Positions 1 to 8,530 of a DNA stretch of 39,587 nt are shown in pieces (the first letter of the stretch is position 1; every line of letters starts with the position of its first letter). The stretch is from a virus. The position numbers and the translations under genes are program-made. A model generated the notes under the pieces. It was not told where the DNA came from. It saw only the letters and a list, made by a program, of their open reading frames with translations, and searched no databases. The stretch is from positions 1 through 39,587 of IMG/VR virus record IMGVR_UViG_3300032134_000210. The stretch is one strand, 5' to 3'.

Positions 1-291
1 TCAGCGGCACGACTTCACCGCCGCTTCCAGCTGCCGCTCGTATCCAATTCGCTGACGCCGCTCTGCCAGCAGCGCCCTTACCTTCACCTCCAGGCTGTCT
101 GACTTCCGCAGATCGGCGGCGGCCCATGGCGGCACGGCAACATCCGGCGTGCGTCGAGGAACCTGTACTGGCACCTCGACGCGCACGGTGCGCACCTCTG
201 GTTCGACGCGGGCTGCGCAGCCGGCCAGCAGCAGGACTACGACTGCCAAGGCAGAGCCAGTTTGCAATTTTGCGCAAGTTGGCAAGTTCAT
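1..291 (-). CDS. Rz1-like o-spanin outer-membrane lipoprotein
   Basis: This 96-residue protein is the likely outer-membrane subunit of the spanin complex, which disrupts the outer membrane in the last step of lysis. The N-terminus is a lipoprotein signal: a hydrophobic run at residues 12-23, then a lipobox L-A-G-C with the lipidated Cys at residue 25. After it comes a proline-rich, valine-rich stretch (residues 30-55) typical of Rz1-type proteins. Its ATG overlaps the stop of the upstream i-spanin gene as ATGA, so translation is probably coupled. The stop codon is at the very edge of the window. Unlike lambda Rz1 it is not embedded in Rz but follows it. The assignment rests on lipobox, size and context, not on detailed sequence recognition. 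Confidence 0.8.
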   Translation of the reverse strand: MNLPTCAKLQTGSALAVVVLLLAGCAARVEPEVRTVRVEVPVQVPRRTPDVAVPPWAAADLRKSDSLEVKVRALLAERRQRIGYERQLEAAVKSCR

Positions 292-671
292 AGACCAAGC
301 TCCTTGTCGATGATCGAGGTGGCAGCTACGCATTGGTCGCCACCGGCGCGCTCCTGCTGTAGGCGATTCGCTGCCGCATAGTCGTTTTGGGCGCTGGCTT
401 GGGCAGCCTTCACCGCCTGCTCCGCCCTGGCTTGACGCTCGTTTGCGGCCAGGGTCAGGTCGCCCAAAGCCTTGCCCTGTTCCTGCGTCAAGCCTGCAAG
501 ATTGTCGCGAGCAGCTTTGCAGGTGGCAGCTTCCCCGGCCGAGGCGTCCAGCAGCGGGCGGTAATGCCGGGCCGCCTGCCACACGCCGGCGGCAGCGCCC
601 AGGCCGATTAGCAGTGCGCAGCCGGCCAGCACCGGCAACAACCGGCCGACACCGGCCGACACCGCAATCAT
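288..671 (-). CDS. Rz-like i-spanin (inner-membrane spanin)
   Basis: This 127-residue protein has one N-terminal membrane segment (about residues 10-33) and then a charged, alanine-rich, predicted coiled-coil periplasmic domain (residues 45-110). That is the build of an Rz-type i-spanin, which bridges the inner membrane to the Rz1 lipoprotein across the periplasm. Two Cys residues (about 51 and 113) flank the coiled coil. The gene overlaps the endolysin candidate upstream by 4 bases and the o-spanin downstream by ATGA, giving the order endolysin, Rz, Rz1. The family could be DUF2514 or a relative. The function call comes mainly from architecture and position. Confidence 0.8.
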   Translation of the reverse strand: MIAVSAGVGRLLPVLAGCALLIGLGAAAGVWQAARHYRPLLDASAGEAATCKAARDNLAGLTQEQGKALGDLTLAANERQARAEQAVKAAQASAQNDYAAANRLQQERAGGDQCVAATSIIDKELGL

Positions 672-1120
672 GCCAGCGCCCTCCGCACACCCTCGTCGAT
701 TATCGCCGCCGGGTAAGGGTTTCCGCCGTTCTCATGGATGATGATGCTGACCACCATCCCGCGCAGCGTGGCCGGGTCTTTGATGTTGATCGGGTCCGTT
801 GCGCGCACGCCAAGGCGCTTGGCCACGGCAGCGGCGTAGGCCTGGGTGTCGTTCTCGTTGCTGGGGGCCCAGCGGTTGATGGTCTCCAGCACCGTGTCGA
901 TACCCTTCCCGCCCACGCCGGGCATGCCGTCCTTGCCGCGGTAGTTGATCAGCAGCTTGCCGAGGGCACGAATGCCGTTTTCGGGATGGTCGAAGCGGGC
1001 GAAGCGCGGGCTGGTCACGCCAACCTCCAGGCCGAGCTGGCCCTGCCAGGCGTTGCGGGGATTGAAATCGATGTTTCCGGGGTTGCGGTTGCGAACGCCT
1101 CGGGGCGCGGATTCAGTCAT
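668..1120 (-). CDS. Probable endolysin / peptidoglycan hydrolase
   Basis: This 150-residue soluble protein lies directly upstream of the spanin pair, where lambdoid phages place the endolysin. It opens with an R-N-R-N-P-G-N-I motif at residues 10-17, then an F-A-R-F-D-H-P-E-N-G-I-R-A motif and a long central part ending in a helical domain. Proteins of this type in Pseudomonas phages are often annotated as structural protein or lytic enzyme. I see no signal peptide or signal anchor, so export would depend on the holin. The start at 1120 follows a GGAG Shine-Dalgarno placed just after a terminator hairpin. The catalytic residues cannot be named with certainty, so a virion-associated lysin remains an alternative. 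Confidence 0.6.
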   Translation of the reverse strand: MTESAPRGVRNRNPGNIDFNPRNAWQGQLGLEVGVTSPRFARFDHPENGIRALGKLLINYRGKDGMPGVGGKGIDTVLETINRWAPSNENDTQAYAAAVAKRLGVRATDPINIKDPATLRGMVVSIIIHENGGNPYPAAIIDEGVRRALA

Positions 1121-1140
1121 GGGTTTTCTCCAGGCATAAA

Positions 1141-1163
1141 AAAACCCGCAAGAAGCGGGTTTT
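1141..1163 (-). terminator. Intrinsic terminator after the acetyltransferase gene
   Basis: A perfect 9-bp inverted repeat (1141-1149 with 1155-1163) has a 5-base loop and is flanked by an A-run on one side and a T-run on the other, so it could work in both directions. On the minus strand it ends the acetyltransferase transcript. It lies just upstream of the Shine-Dalgarno of the endolysin gene, so late transcripts must read through it. Confidence 0.85.
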
Positions 1164-1193
1164 TTTGATTTTTCAGTGAAGTATTGAAAACTT

Positions 1194-1976
1194 TTATTGA
1201 GGCGTTGCTGATTTTAGCTCAATCCTTTTCTGCCGGGCCACCTGCAAAATTTCTTTCTGGGTGATAATTCCTGGCGAATATTTCTCAAGCCCAACATCAA
1301 CAATCTCCTCGAGCCGACTCACAAAGGACTCCGGATTACTTGCATCTAGGCCTTTGAACTTATGAAAATGATAATCCCACCATGAGAGAGCTTGTATCCT
1401 AGACACCAACTCATCGGGAAACCTCATTTTTATAACTTTGGCAGGAACTCCTCCAACGATCTGGAATGGAAGAACGTCTTTGGTCACGACTGACCCGGTT
1501 GCAATTATGGCACCATCACCGATTTTCAAATTCCTTTTGAGAGTGACACCTGACCCTATCCAAACGTCATTGCCAATTTCAATGTTCCTAGAGCTTCTTA
1601 ACAGATCTGTGTGCTCAAAGTCATCCGAATGATATTCAGGCGTGTAAAACTTAGGCGAGGTTGAAATCCAATCTGGATAATGATCTGCGCCCATAATAGT
1701 CAGGCCAGAACCAATACTACAATAACGCCCGACTTTGACGCCATGCCCCAATTCACTGTGTGCGTAACTGAACGCCCCCATAGAGCATACCCTGTTTGTC
1801 TTGGAGAACCTGACATCAGTTTCAAGCGCGGTATTTAGATTGAAATGTATATTTCTATACTTCCCACCCTCAGCCTCCTTGATATGAATTTTTTTCTTTA
1901 AAAAAAAATCCCTGACAAGGGCATAGTCCAAGGTAAATACATCATCCGGATAAAAACTATCGTCCTTTCGTGCCAT
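1194..1976 (-). CDS. CatB/XAT-type hexapeptide-repeat O-acetyltransferase (moron)
   Basis: This 260-residue left-handed beta-helix acyltransferase resembles the xenobiotic (CatB-type) branch. Hexapeptide repeats run from about residue 78 to 175 (for example V-K-V-G-R-Y-C-S-I-G and I-G-N-D-V-W-I-G), and the probable catalytic His is H99 in G-A-D-H-Y-P. The conserved V-G-G-V-P-A-K ending is at 174-180, followed by a helical tail. The family transfers acetyl groups from acetyl-CoA to hydroxyls of sugars or small molecules. The gene is clearly AT-richer than its phage neighbours, has its own strong promoter (2028-2056) and ends at a strong terminator, which is the classic moron layout. Lying next to the tailspike, it may O-acetylate the surface polysaccharide of the lysogen. 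That role is inferred, not shown. Confidence 0.85.
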   Translation of the reverse strand: MARKDDSFYPDDVFTLDYALVRDFFLKKKIHIKEAEGGKYRNIHFNLNTALETDVRFSKTNRVCSMGAFSYAHSELGHGVKVGRYCSIGSGLTIMGADHYPDWISTSPKFYTPEYHSDDFEHTDLLRSSRNIEIGNDVWIGSGVTLKRNLKIGDGAIIATGSVVTKDVLPFQIVGGVPAKVIKMRFPDELVSRIQALSWWDYHFHKFKGLDASNPESFVSRLEEIVDVGLEKYSPGIITQKEILQVARQKRIELKSATPQ

Positions 1977-2027
1977 TGCTTACTCAACCTCTATCTTTGT
2001 TATTTTGCCAAAAAACAAAATTAACAA

Positions 2028-2056
2028 ATAATACCACACCCATCCGATCTTGTCAG
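2028..2056 (-). promoter_or_regulatory. Strong sigma70-like promoter of the acetyltransferase gene
   Basis: On the minus strand a -35 box CTGACA (2051-2056) is separated by exactly 17 bases from a -10 box TATTAT (2028-2033). The -10 is preceded by TG at the extended -10 position. The predicted start is near 2021, about 45 bases upstream of the ATG at 1976. The region is AT-rich, unlike the surrounding late genes. Confidence 0.75.
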
Positions 2057-2090
2057 CAATGCCAATCGCGCATCACAAACATTGTTGCTG

Positions 2091-5042
2091 TTACTCCCCA
2101 GAAATAGAATCAACCTTCTTACAAAGGTCTGCAATCATAGCAATGATATTAGCCCGATCAGCTACAAGGGCAGCAATGATGAACGCTTTTAGTTCGTTCA
2201 TCCTAAAGCTGTACAAGTCCCCGGCTTTCTTGATCAAAACTTTTTGAGCTGGGCTAACCTCGACCTGCTCGCCGTGAGCATCATCGATAACGACTGCAGG
2301 CCTATCTTCCCATTCATCACCCCATGAATCGTAACAAATAAAGCTGTATTTCATAGGATCAAGATCATAATAGCGCATGATCTCGATCGCACGCTGCACA
2401 GTCATGCCGCTGTGTAATCTTGCATTGTCGCCTTCGGATTCAACACGCTCTAACCATTGCCATATTCCAAACTCATTAGCCAAGTCAATTCCTGCAGAGA
2501 CTTCGGCGCGAGATAGTTTTCTGACCGGCGTTTTAAGGCGTCCATCCGAGCTAGAAATAGCTGTATTAGCAGCATAAAATGTTGTAAACCTACGATCCGG
2601 TTTGCCTACCGATCGAATATTGTCTTCATCAGGCCTTATATTTCCGGCAAAGTCAATTAGCGACGTTTCGCTATCAAATCTCCCCATTACAACTGTTGAG
2701 TCATCGTTATACAGTCTTACTACTTGACCGCTAACTGACGCATCATTTGAACCGGACCTGAATCGAGACTTACCTGACCTTGCAGAAACAACATAGTTAT
2801 CTGACTGATGCGTCCATGTGTCAGTTGATGGGTTGAACCTTGAAACGGTAGCGCCCGAGGTATCAAGAAGCCGATATTCACCTGAAGGTGTCCGATAGAG
2901 CACAGGAACTCCTGCTGCATCGGTGAATCCAACCCTTTGTCCGGCTCCAGGGCGAATGTCTACGTGACCGCTAACGCCATACGACCAGCCGTCCCATATG
3001 ACTTGATTTGGGCTGAACATGCCAGGGTCCCCTGGCGTAGTGAATCGGCCGTCTGTAGTAGGGTACGCTGGACGGTTGTCGAGCCCTGAAGTGCCACGAA
3101 CTTTCTGTCCAAGTCTAAGCTGGTAGGTGTTAGTGCCGGCAACGTTGCGTATGCCAGTACCGCGACCTTCGACGTCTTTGCTCTCGAATGAACCGTTGTA
3201 CTCCAATTGCAGGACGTTACCCAAATATAGGGCGATGTCATCACAGCTCATGATCTTGCAAGAATCGTTAAACTTCAGGCCACGGATATTTGCCCCGCTG
3301 ATCTCAATGCAGCGCGACGGCGTGGAATAGCGATGCGCACCGAATGCAGCCGAGGTCGCACGGTACTTCCGGTGGTTCATGCCATAGAAGTAGCAGTTAT
3401 CCCAGTTTGCATCCGCCACGCCATTTGTGCGTTCACCCAAGATTACCTTGTTGGCGGTATTGGTTGGATCGATCGAGGCAGGTGATGGGGTGACACCGGT
3501 GATGCGCAGATTAGCGCCAACTTTCTGCGTGCCCGTGTAAGTACAGAACAGACCACCGTACTCTTGAGTGCGGAAAGTGTTGTCAAATGACGGGTCGAAC
3601 GGGTGTGAGTCGAACCATTCAATTTCGATCCAGTCTGCGCCGACCGCCTTAATGTCGTAGAGGTCCGAGCCGCGCACCAAGAACGATGCGAACCCTTGGA
3701 AGTTACAGTGCGAGAACTTGTTGCGCTCCCAGTCCGGTGACCGCATGTCCCCACCTGTTAGAGCAGTGCGACCGAAACACCCAGCCATGCGCCAGAAGCC
3801 AACCACGGAAACGTTGACTGCCGTGAAATCGTGGTGGTTGTCGACCCACAGACCGATATCCCAGTCATCAGCCCAAGTCGCCGCATCTGTGTTGTAACCG
3901 TCAATACCGTCGTAGTAGGGCAACAAGCCGACATCGCGCAGCTGAGCGAAACCGCCTTGCTCTACTTTCCAGCCGCACGAGAATAGCTTCTGCGTGGCAG
4001 GTGCACCGGTCACAGGGTTCGCATCGTTGTTCCAGAACGAAGTTTTGCGGTACGTGCTGTCATACCCTGGCTCAAACGTCGACACGTTGGTGCGTTGGTC
4101 ACCATCGGTCGCACCCGCGCAGGCGGCTAGATTGGCAACATGAACGCGAGGCCCAGTGCCCTTGAATAGATAGTTGGTGCCTATAAGGCGGAACTCGCGA
4201 ATGGGGTCCTGCGGAGTTGAAGGGTTCTTCAGCGGCCCCTCGCCCACGTACTTCACGCCCTGCGGCTGCACTACGGTAGTGGTCGAGATATAGGTACCTG
4301 CAGGCCCAAACACATACCGGCCTCCCGCCCTAGCATGCTCGAAAGCGCATTGCGTGGCTGCCCAGTCCACCTCCTCGGTTAGCGACGTGATGGTGATATT
4401 TGAGTAGTGCAACTGTGCTGCGGCGAGCGTTGAGTAATAATCACCGAGCTGGTGGCTGTTACCATCCCCGATAGCACCATAGTTTTTGATGTTGAGCACT
4501 TCAAGCGACATTACTGCAACATTACGGGCGACGGCACCCGCCAGCGCGGACTTGGCGAAGACCAGTGAAGCCCCCAAAGCGGGGTCAATCGTGCTACCAA
4601 GGTCAGAGCGCAGAATGTCGTCACCCAACGGAGTGAACTTCGCAGAATCTGTCGCCCACACGCCGGTAGTCGTGAATGGCCTAGCAACGCCAGGAGCCGG
4701 GCGCCAGTACACCCCGGACTCAAGAGTGAACTGGTTCGGCTCGGTGAAGGTCAGTCCGGCCGCGAATGGCCCCATATACTGGTAGCCGGTGGATAGCATG
4801 AGCGCATTGAAGCGTTCAGTGCGGTCGCCCTGAGCAGCAAGAAAGCGAATATTGCGCTCAATCTGAGCGGCATCAAATGCCTGCTCCATGCCTGCGATCG
4901 ACTTACGGGTTCGACCTTTCCGGTCAATCCAAATCGGGGCGTCACCGTTTGCAGCCAAGTCGATGTTGCCGGAGTTATCGAACAGGTCGAAAGGACTGCT
5001 GGAGCCATCGGGCTCAACTGGGTTTCCGGTGTTGTAGCGCAT
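2091..5042 (-). CDS. Tailspike / tail fibre with C-terminal S74 autochaperone
   Basis: This 983-residue receptor-binding protein starts with a virion-anchor region (about residues 1-200), followed by the I-K-N-Y-G-A-I-G-D-G motif that opens pectate-lyase-like beta-helix domains. A long beta-rich body follows. Residues about 832-983 form an intramolecular chaperone of the peptidase S74 type: the S-D-G-R-L-K motif supplies the Ser/Lys pair for self-cleavage after trimerisation, and a helical, coiled-coil tail follows. The C-terminal coding part is visibly AT-richer than the N-terminal part, suggesting exchange of the receptor-binding end. I chose ATG 5042 because it follows a GGAG Shine-Dalgarno right after a terminator; an open frame extends further upstream to 5468 but overlaps the preceding gene. 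Whether it degrades a polysaccharide cannot be told from sequence alone. Confidence 0.85.
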   Translation of the reverse strand: MRYNTGNPVEPDGSSSPFDLFDNSGNIDLAANGDAPIWIDRKGRTRKSIAGMEQAFDAAQIERNIRFLAAQGDRTERFNALMLSTGYQYMGPFAAGLTFTEPNQFTLESGVYWRPAPGVARPFTTTGVWATDSAKFTPLGDDILRSDLGSTIDPALGASLVFAKSALAGAVARNVAVMSLEVLNIKNYGAIGDGNSHQLGDYYSTLAAAQLHYSNITITSLTEEVDWAATQCAFEHARAGGRYVFGPAGTYISTTTVVQPQGVKYVGEGPLKNPSTPQDPIREFRLIGTNYLFKGTGPRVHVANLAACAGATDGDQRTNVSTFEPGYDSTYRKTSFWNNDANPVTGAPATQKLFSCGWKVEQGGFAQLRDVGLLPYYDGIDGYNTDAATWADDWDIGLWVDNHHDFTAVNVSVVGFWRMAGCFGRTALTGGDMRSPDWERNKFSHCNFQGFASFLVRGSDLYDIKAVGADWIEIEWFDSHPFDPSFDNTFRTQEYGGLFCTYTGTQKVGANLRITGVTPSPASIDPTNTANKVILGERTNGVADANWDNCYFYGMNHRKYRATSAAFGAHRYSTPSRCIEISGANIRGLKFNDSCKIMSCDDIALYLGNVLQLEYNGSFESKDVEGRGTGIRNVAGTNTYQLRLGQKVRGTSGLDNRPAYPTTDGRFTTPGDPGMFSPNQVIWDGWSYGVSGHVDIRPGAGQRVGFTDAAGVPVLYRTPSGEYRLLDTSGATVSRFNPSTDTWTHQSDNYVVSARSGKSRFRSGSNDASVSGQVVRLYNDDSTVVMGRFDSETSLIDFAGNIRPDEDNIRSVGKPDRRFTTFYAANTAISSSDGRLKTPVRKLSRAEVSAGIDLANEFGIWQWLERVESEGDNARLHSGMTVQRAIEIMRYYDLDPMKYSFICYDSWGDEWEDRPAVVIDDAHGEQVEVSPAQKVLIKKAGDLYSFRMNELKAFIIAALVADRANIIAMIADLCKKVDSISGE

Positions 5043-5063
5043 AATTTCTCCGGGCACAAAAAA

Positions 5064-5080
5064 GCCCGCACTAGGCGGGC
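5064..5080 (-). terminator. Intrinsic terminator between tail-tip and tailspike genes
   Basis: A GCCCGC/GCGGGC stem (5064-5069 with 5075-5080) is followed on the minus strand by six T residues and then by GTGCCCGGAG, which contains the Shine-Dalgarno of the tailspike gene. The same terminator-plus-SD cassette recurs in front of the tape-measure gene. Confidence 0.8.
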
Positions 5081-5098
5081 ATGCTCGATAAGGTCCGG

Positions 5099-8000
5099 TC
5101 AGGCCGGTGGAAATTGGTCGTCGTAGGTGTAAACGCGGGCGTCGTAGGGCATGCCCTTCATTGCCGTGTTGCCGTTGACTGGGTCGGAACTGGTGATCAG
5201 AACCGGATAGGCCCAGCGCGAGGCCGGGCCGAACAGGATGTGCGGCGGCTCCAGCGGGCCGTCCACTTCTGGCGTGAAGTCGAGCACGTCGACCTGCACC
5301 GTGTACTGATCCACCTGCGTTGCCGTCCAAGGCCCAGACAGCGTGCCGTCCAGCTTGCGAACGCCGATCAGGTGCTCGCCGCCGGCGCTGAAGTCCAGCG
5401 GCTCCGATGAGCTCAGCAACGTGCCCGAACCGGTCACCTCGAAGTCCAGCAGGATCGCGCTCTGGCAACGCTTTGGCGCGTCATCCGCAACGGCTGCGAA
5501 GCTCAAGTAGCCGCTGTTGCTGCCGTCCATTTCGGTTTCCCAGGTGTAGATGTCGGTCCTGAACTTCTGGTGGCCACGCCGGCGCATGCCGATACGGTAG
5601 GCCCTGGTCCTGTCGCTGATGCCAGGCATCTTGATCTTCTCGACCTTGGTGCCGAGGTCACCCGGCCACCGGCACTCGACCGTCTCCCACGCCCAGGTGG
5701 TGCGCGAGAAGAACTCCACATCCACGCCGTCGAAGTCGTTGATCGACGGCATGGCGCCGCTGATCTTCAGCATCTTGGTCATGTTCTGCGGCGAGTAGGT
5801 CTGGGTCTTCGGGCCGTAGGTCACATCGAACGCGGCCCGGGCGCTATCCCGAACCGGGCGCAGCAGGCCCCGGAAGGTCACCAGTTCGCCGAAGCTGCAC
5901 GCCAAGGCATTGTTGATCATGTCCTTGACCGTTATCGTCGATTCCAGCGTTTCGTCGTAGGTGTCTCCGCGGGCAACGCAGATGTTGTGGAAGGCCTGCC
6001 ACTCGGGCAGATCCAGGTCATCATCAGCGTACCCGCGCTGCTTCAGCTGGTAGATGCACCAAGGAACGATGTCGCGGCTTGGCCCGGTACCACCCTCCAT
6101 CAGCGGGAGAATGCGAGTCGCCTCAACGCTGACCTGGCTCTCAGACTGCGCAGACAGACGGTCACCGCCGCGGATGTTGCAGGTGATGACCGTCAAGCCT
6201 GGATAGCTGGTGGGCGAGTTCTGCATCCGCCCGCGCAGGTCCGTCCATGTTGCGTCATCACGCGCTTCATCGTTGATACGGCCGGGACGATCCACGTACT
6301 GCTTGCGGATACGGGCCTCGGCGCGCATTGCGTATGGCAGCGATACGCGCTCAGTGAAGCCCTGGGCATCAAGCGACCCACCCACGTTCATGTACTGGAG
6401 CTGGGTCCAGGCTCCGGACACGTCCATGTCGCGATACTCGAACACGTAGTAGGTCGGAATCTCGTAGATCTGCCCCTCGCGTCCTATGCCGCACAGGCCA
6501 TTGGCGTAGGTTACGGTCCACTCCAGTTCGATGACCTTCTCGTTGTCCGGGCAGCAGGAGAACGGCCCTCGGTAACCGCCTTGCAGATTCGAGGCGTCCA
6601 GCGTTATGAGGCCGTTCACCGTCTGCATGGAATTGAAGCCAGGCCAGTCCTCATCGGCCGATCCAGACGAGGTCAGTCGCTCCACCTCAATCAGGCTCGT
6701 GCTGAAGGCCGTGATCCGGTAGCGGAGGCCGCGCGGGCCGATAGTTGCCAGACCTTGGCCCAACGCAAGGCCGACCACCGGCTCGCCACCGTCGTAGTTC
6801 AGCGTCATCTCAGCCGGATGCGCAGGCGTGCCGCCGGTAGTGGCTGTGCCTGTGACACCTACTGGCGCAGAGCCCAACACTACCGAAGCGCCGGACGCCG
6901 TGATGGGCATGCCGAAGAACGGAGTCAGTTCTACGAAGCGAATCACGCCTGAGGACTGCTCGGCCTTGATCGGCACGCCAGTCAGTTGCACATTCAGAGC
7001 CGAGACCAGACCGGCAATGTCTGTTGTCGCGGAGTTCAGGGCTACTGGGTATGCCGTTCCTGCGTGCGAAATTGTGAAGCCGAGCGGCGTCACGTCAAAA
7101 TCGTACCGGCTTGGCGCTGCGGACCCTGTCAGCGTAGAAGCTGACCCTGGATCAGCCGGAACTGCTGGCACTGCTGGCGTGAAGCTGTGCACCACGTACA
7201 TCCCGGCATTTGCTCCAGCCACTTCGATCAGCATACCCGAGCTTGGATTCAGCATTTCCAGCGGACCGCGGATGATGTCACGGTCAGCGCCTCCGTCGAC
7301 TACCTCATAGCTGTACGGAGCCAAAGCCCGAATAATGATCCCGCTGGACCAGTCCTCCGGGAATTGGCCGGCACCGGCAGGAGCGCTGATCGTATCGCCG
7401 ACGAACTGATACGCGGAAGCCGTGGCCGACCTGGTGAGGTCGGTGGCCATGGTCAGTTCCAGGCCGGCCGAGCCGCTGGAGCTTGCCCCTACCTCAGGAA
7501 CGTTGAACCAGTTGATGTGGGCCGGGTCGCCCGACAGATCAGCGCCTGGCGGGTAAATCGTGAACGTTGCATCGGATCCGAGGGAGATCAGCGGGGTTTC
7601 GCCAACCTTGACCTTGGCCAGCGGTACGTCGTACTCGCCTTCGCCGATGTACAGCAGCATTTCCACGCGCTGGTCACGCGGGGCGACATGCGCCCGGCGG
7701 GGCTGGGTCAGATACGACGGATAAACCCGCTGATGGCCGGCGATCTGGCGCACTGGCTCTCCCAGCTTGACCTTGTTGCCCTTGGCGCTGGCCTCGGTCA
7801 GAGGGTCACCCTGCTGGGTGCCGGCGCTGGATGGCATGCCGGGCATCTTGGGCATAATCGACTTCAGCACCGCCTTGGCGCCTTTGAACAGCGCGAAGGT
7901 GATGGAAAATGGGTCGGTGCCTTTCGGCTCGCGGTAGATCTGCAGAAGGTCGGCAGGCTTGAACTTCACCTTGTGCCACAGGTGCTGCTCGATCAGCTCA

Positions 8001-8155
8001 TCATTGAGGGCAATGCTGATTGGCGGACTTTCCCGGCGCTCATAGGACGGGGCCAGGGACTTCAGCCACTCCTCGATCGACATGCGGCGGTCGGTCTTCC
8101 AGGTGCCGAGAGGCGCCGTATCAGACAGCTTGTTCGGATAGAACTCGACGGTCAC
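5099..8155 (-). CDS. Tail tip / central fibre protein (lambda J-like)
   Basis: This 1018-residue protein occupies the slot of lambda gpJ, downstream of the NlpC/P60 tail-assembly gene and upstream of the tailspike. It is predicted to form the tail-tip hub that contacts the host or carries the spike. The first 100 residues are compact and charged, the middle is rich in Gly/Ser/Thr beta repeats, and the last third (from about residue 640) resembles the phage-tail baseplate-hub fold of J proteins. The start is a GTG at 8155 with AAGGTGG about 10 bases upstream, and it overlaps the preceding gene by 35 bases. At 1018 residues it is close to lambda gpJ (1132). The assignment rests mainly on position and size. 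Confidence 0.75.
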   Translation of the reverse strand: MTVEFYPNKLSDTAPLGTWKTDRRMSIEEWLKSLAPSYERRESPPISIALNDELIEQHLWHKVKFKPADLLQIYREPKGTDPFSITFALFKGAKAVLKSIMPKMPGMPSSAGTQQGDPLTEASAKGNKVKLGEPVRQIAGHQRVYPSYLTQPRRAHVAPRDQRVEMLLYIGEGEYDVPLAKVKVGETPLISLGSDATFTIYPPGADLSGDPAHINWFNVPEVGASSSGSAGLELTMATDLTRSATASAYQFVGDTISAPAGAGQFPEDWSSGIIIRALAPYSYEVVDGGADRDIIRGPLEMLNPSSGMLIEVAGANAGMYVVHSFTPAVPAVPADPGSASTLTGSAAPSRYDFDVTPLGFTISHAGTAYPVALNSATTDIAGLVSALNVQLTGVPIKAEQSSGVIRFVELTPFFGMPITASGASVVLGSAPVGVTGTATTGGTPAHPAEMTLNYDGGEPVVGLALGQGLATIGPRGLRYRITAFSTSLIEVERLTSSGSADEDWPGFNSMQTVNGLITLDASNLQGGYRGPFSCCPDNEKVIELEWTVTYANGLCGIGREGQIYEIPTYYVFEYRDMDVSGAWTQLQYMNVGGSLDAQGFTERVSLPYAMRAEARIRKQYVDRPGRINDEARDDATWTDLRGRMQNSPTSYPGLTVITCNIRGGDRLSAQSESQVSVEATRILPLMEGGTGPSRDIVPWCIYQLKQRGYADDDLDLPEWQAFHNICVARGDTYDETLESTITVKDMINNALACSFGELVTFRGLLRPVRDSARAAFDVTYGPKTQTYSPQNMTKMLKISGAMPSINDFDGVDVEFFSRTTWAWETVECRWPGDLGTKVEKIKMPGISDRTRAYRIGMRRRGHQKFRTDIYTWETEMDGSNSGYLSFAAVADDAPKRCQSAILLDFEVTGSGTLLSSSEPLDFSAGGEHLIGVRKLDGTLSGPWTATQVDQYTVQVDVLDFTPEVDGPLEPPHILFGPASRWAYPVLITSSDPVNGNTAMKGMPYDARVYTYDDQFPPA

Positions 8156-8528
8156 GGTAGTACACCACCTTAGGATGAGCGGCTTCGAATTCGCCAGTTG
8201 TCCGGAGGCAGGCGCCGCCGGGGTTTGTGTCCAGCACCTTCAGCCGACCCTCGCTCAGGAGGACCGTGCCGACGTGAAGTAGCGCTTCTCCGCGCAGAAC
8301 CGCCGCAATTGCGCCTGGCTCTGGTCTGCACTCTTCCATGGCCTTGCGCAGCGCTCGGTAGGCCTTCGTGTTCGCGCGGATCTTGTCCTTGCCCACGCCC
8401 CCAAGGGATGGCAGCAGATCCAGCCCGAAGAACTCGTGACGGATCGCCCGACACAAACCCCAGCAATCGAAGGCAATAGGCCCCCGTGCACCCTCGCGAT
8501 ACGGGGCGCGCATGAATTTCTCGATCAT
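8121..8528 (-). CDS. NlpC/P60-type tail assembly peptidase (lambda K-like)
   Basis: This 135-residue protein has the NlpC/P60 cysteine-peptidase signature F-D-C-W-G-L-C with the catalytic Cys at residue 22, and a H-V-G motif supplying the catalytic His near residue 85. Phage members of this family (TIGR02219-like) act at the tail tip and can cut cell-wall peptide crosslinks during DNA entry. It is short because it lacks the Mov34-like N-terminal domain of lambda gpK. It lies between a DUF1833-like gene and the J-like gene and overlaps the latter by 35 bases. Confidence 0.8.
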   Translation of the reverse strand: MIEKFMRAPYREGARGPIAFDCWGLCRAIRHEFFGLDLLPSLGGVGKDKIRANTKAYRALRKAMEECRPEPGAIAAVLRGEALLHVGTVLLSEGRLKVLDTNPGGACLRTTGEFEAAHPKVVYYRDRRVLSEQAV

Positions 8529-8530
8529 GG

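Noticed and set aside
5043-5468. Upstream extension of the tailspike frame
   Set aside because: It overlaps the J-like gene and crosses a terminator; the ATG at 5042 has a proper Shine-Dalgarno.
5570-6952. 460-codon open frame on the plus strand
   Set aside because: It is antisense to the J-like gene, whose reading frame has clear codon bias; GC-rich DNA often leaves the opposite strand open.
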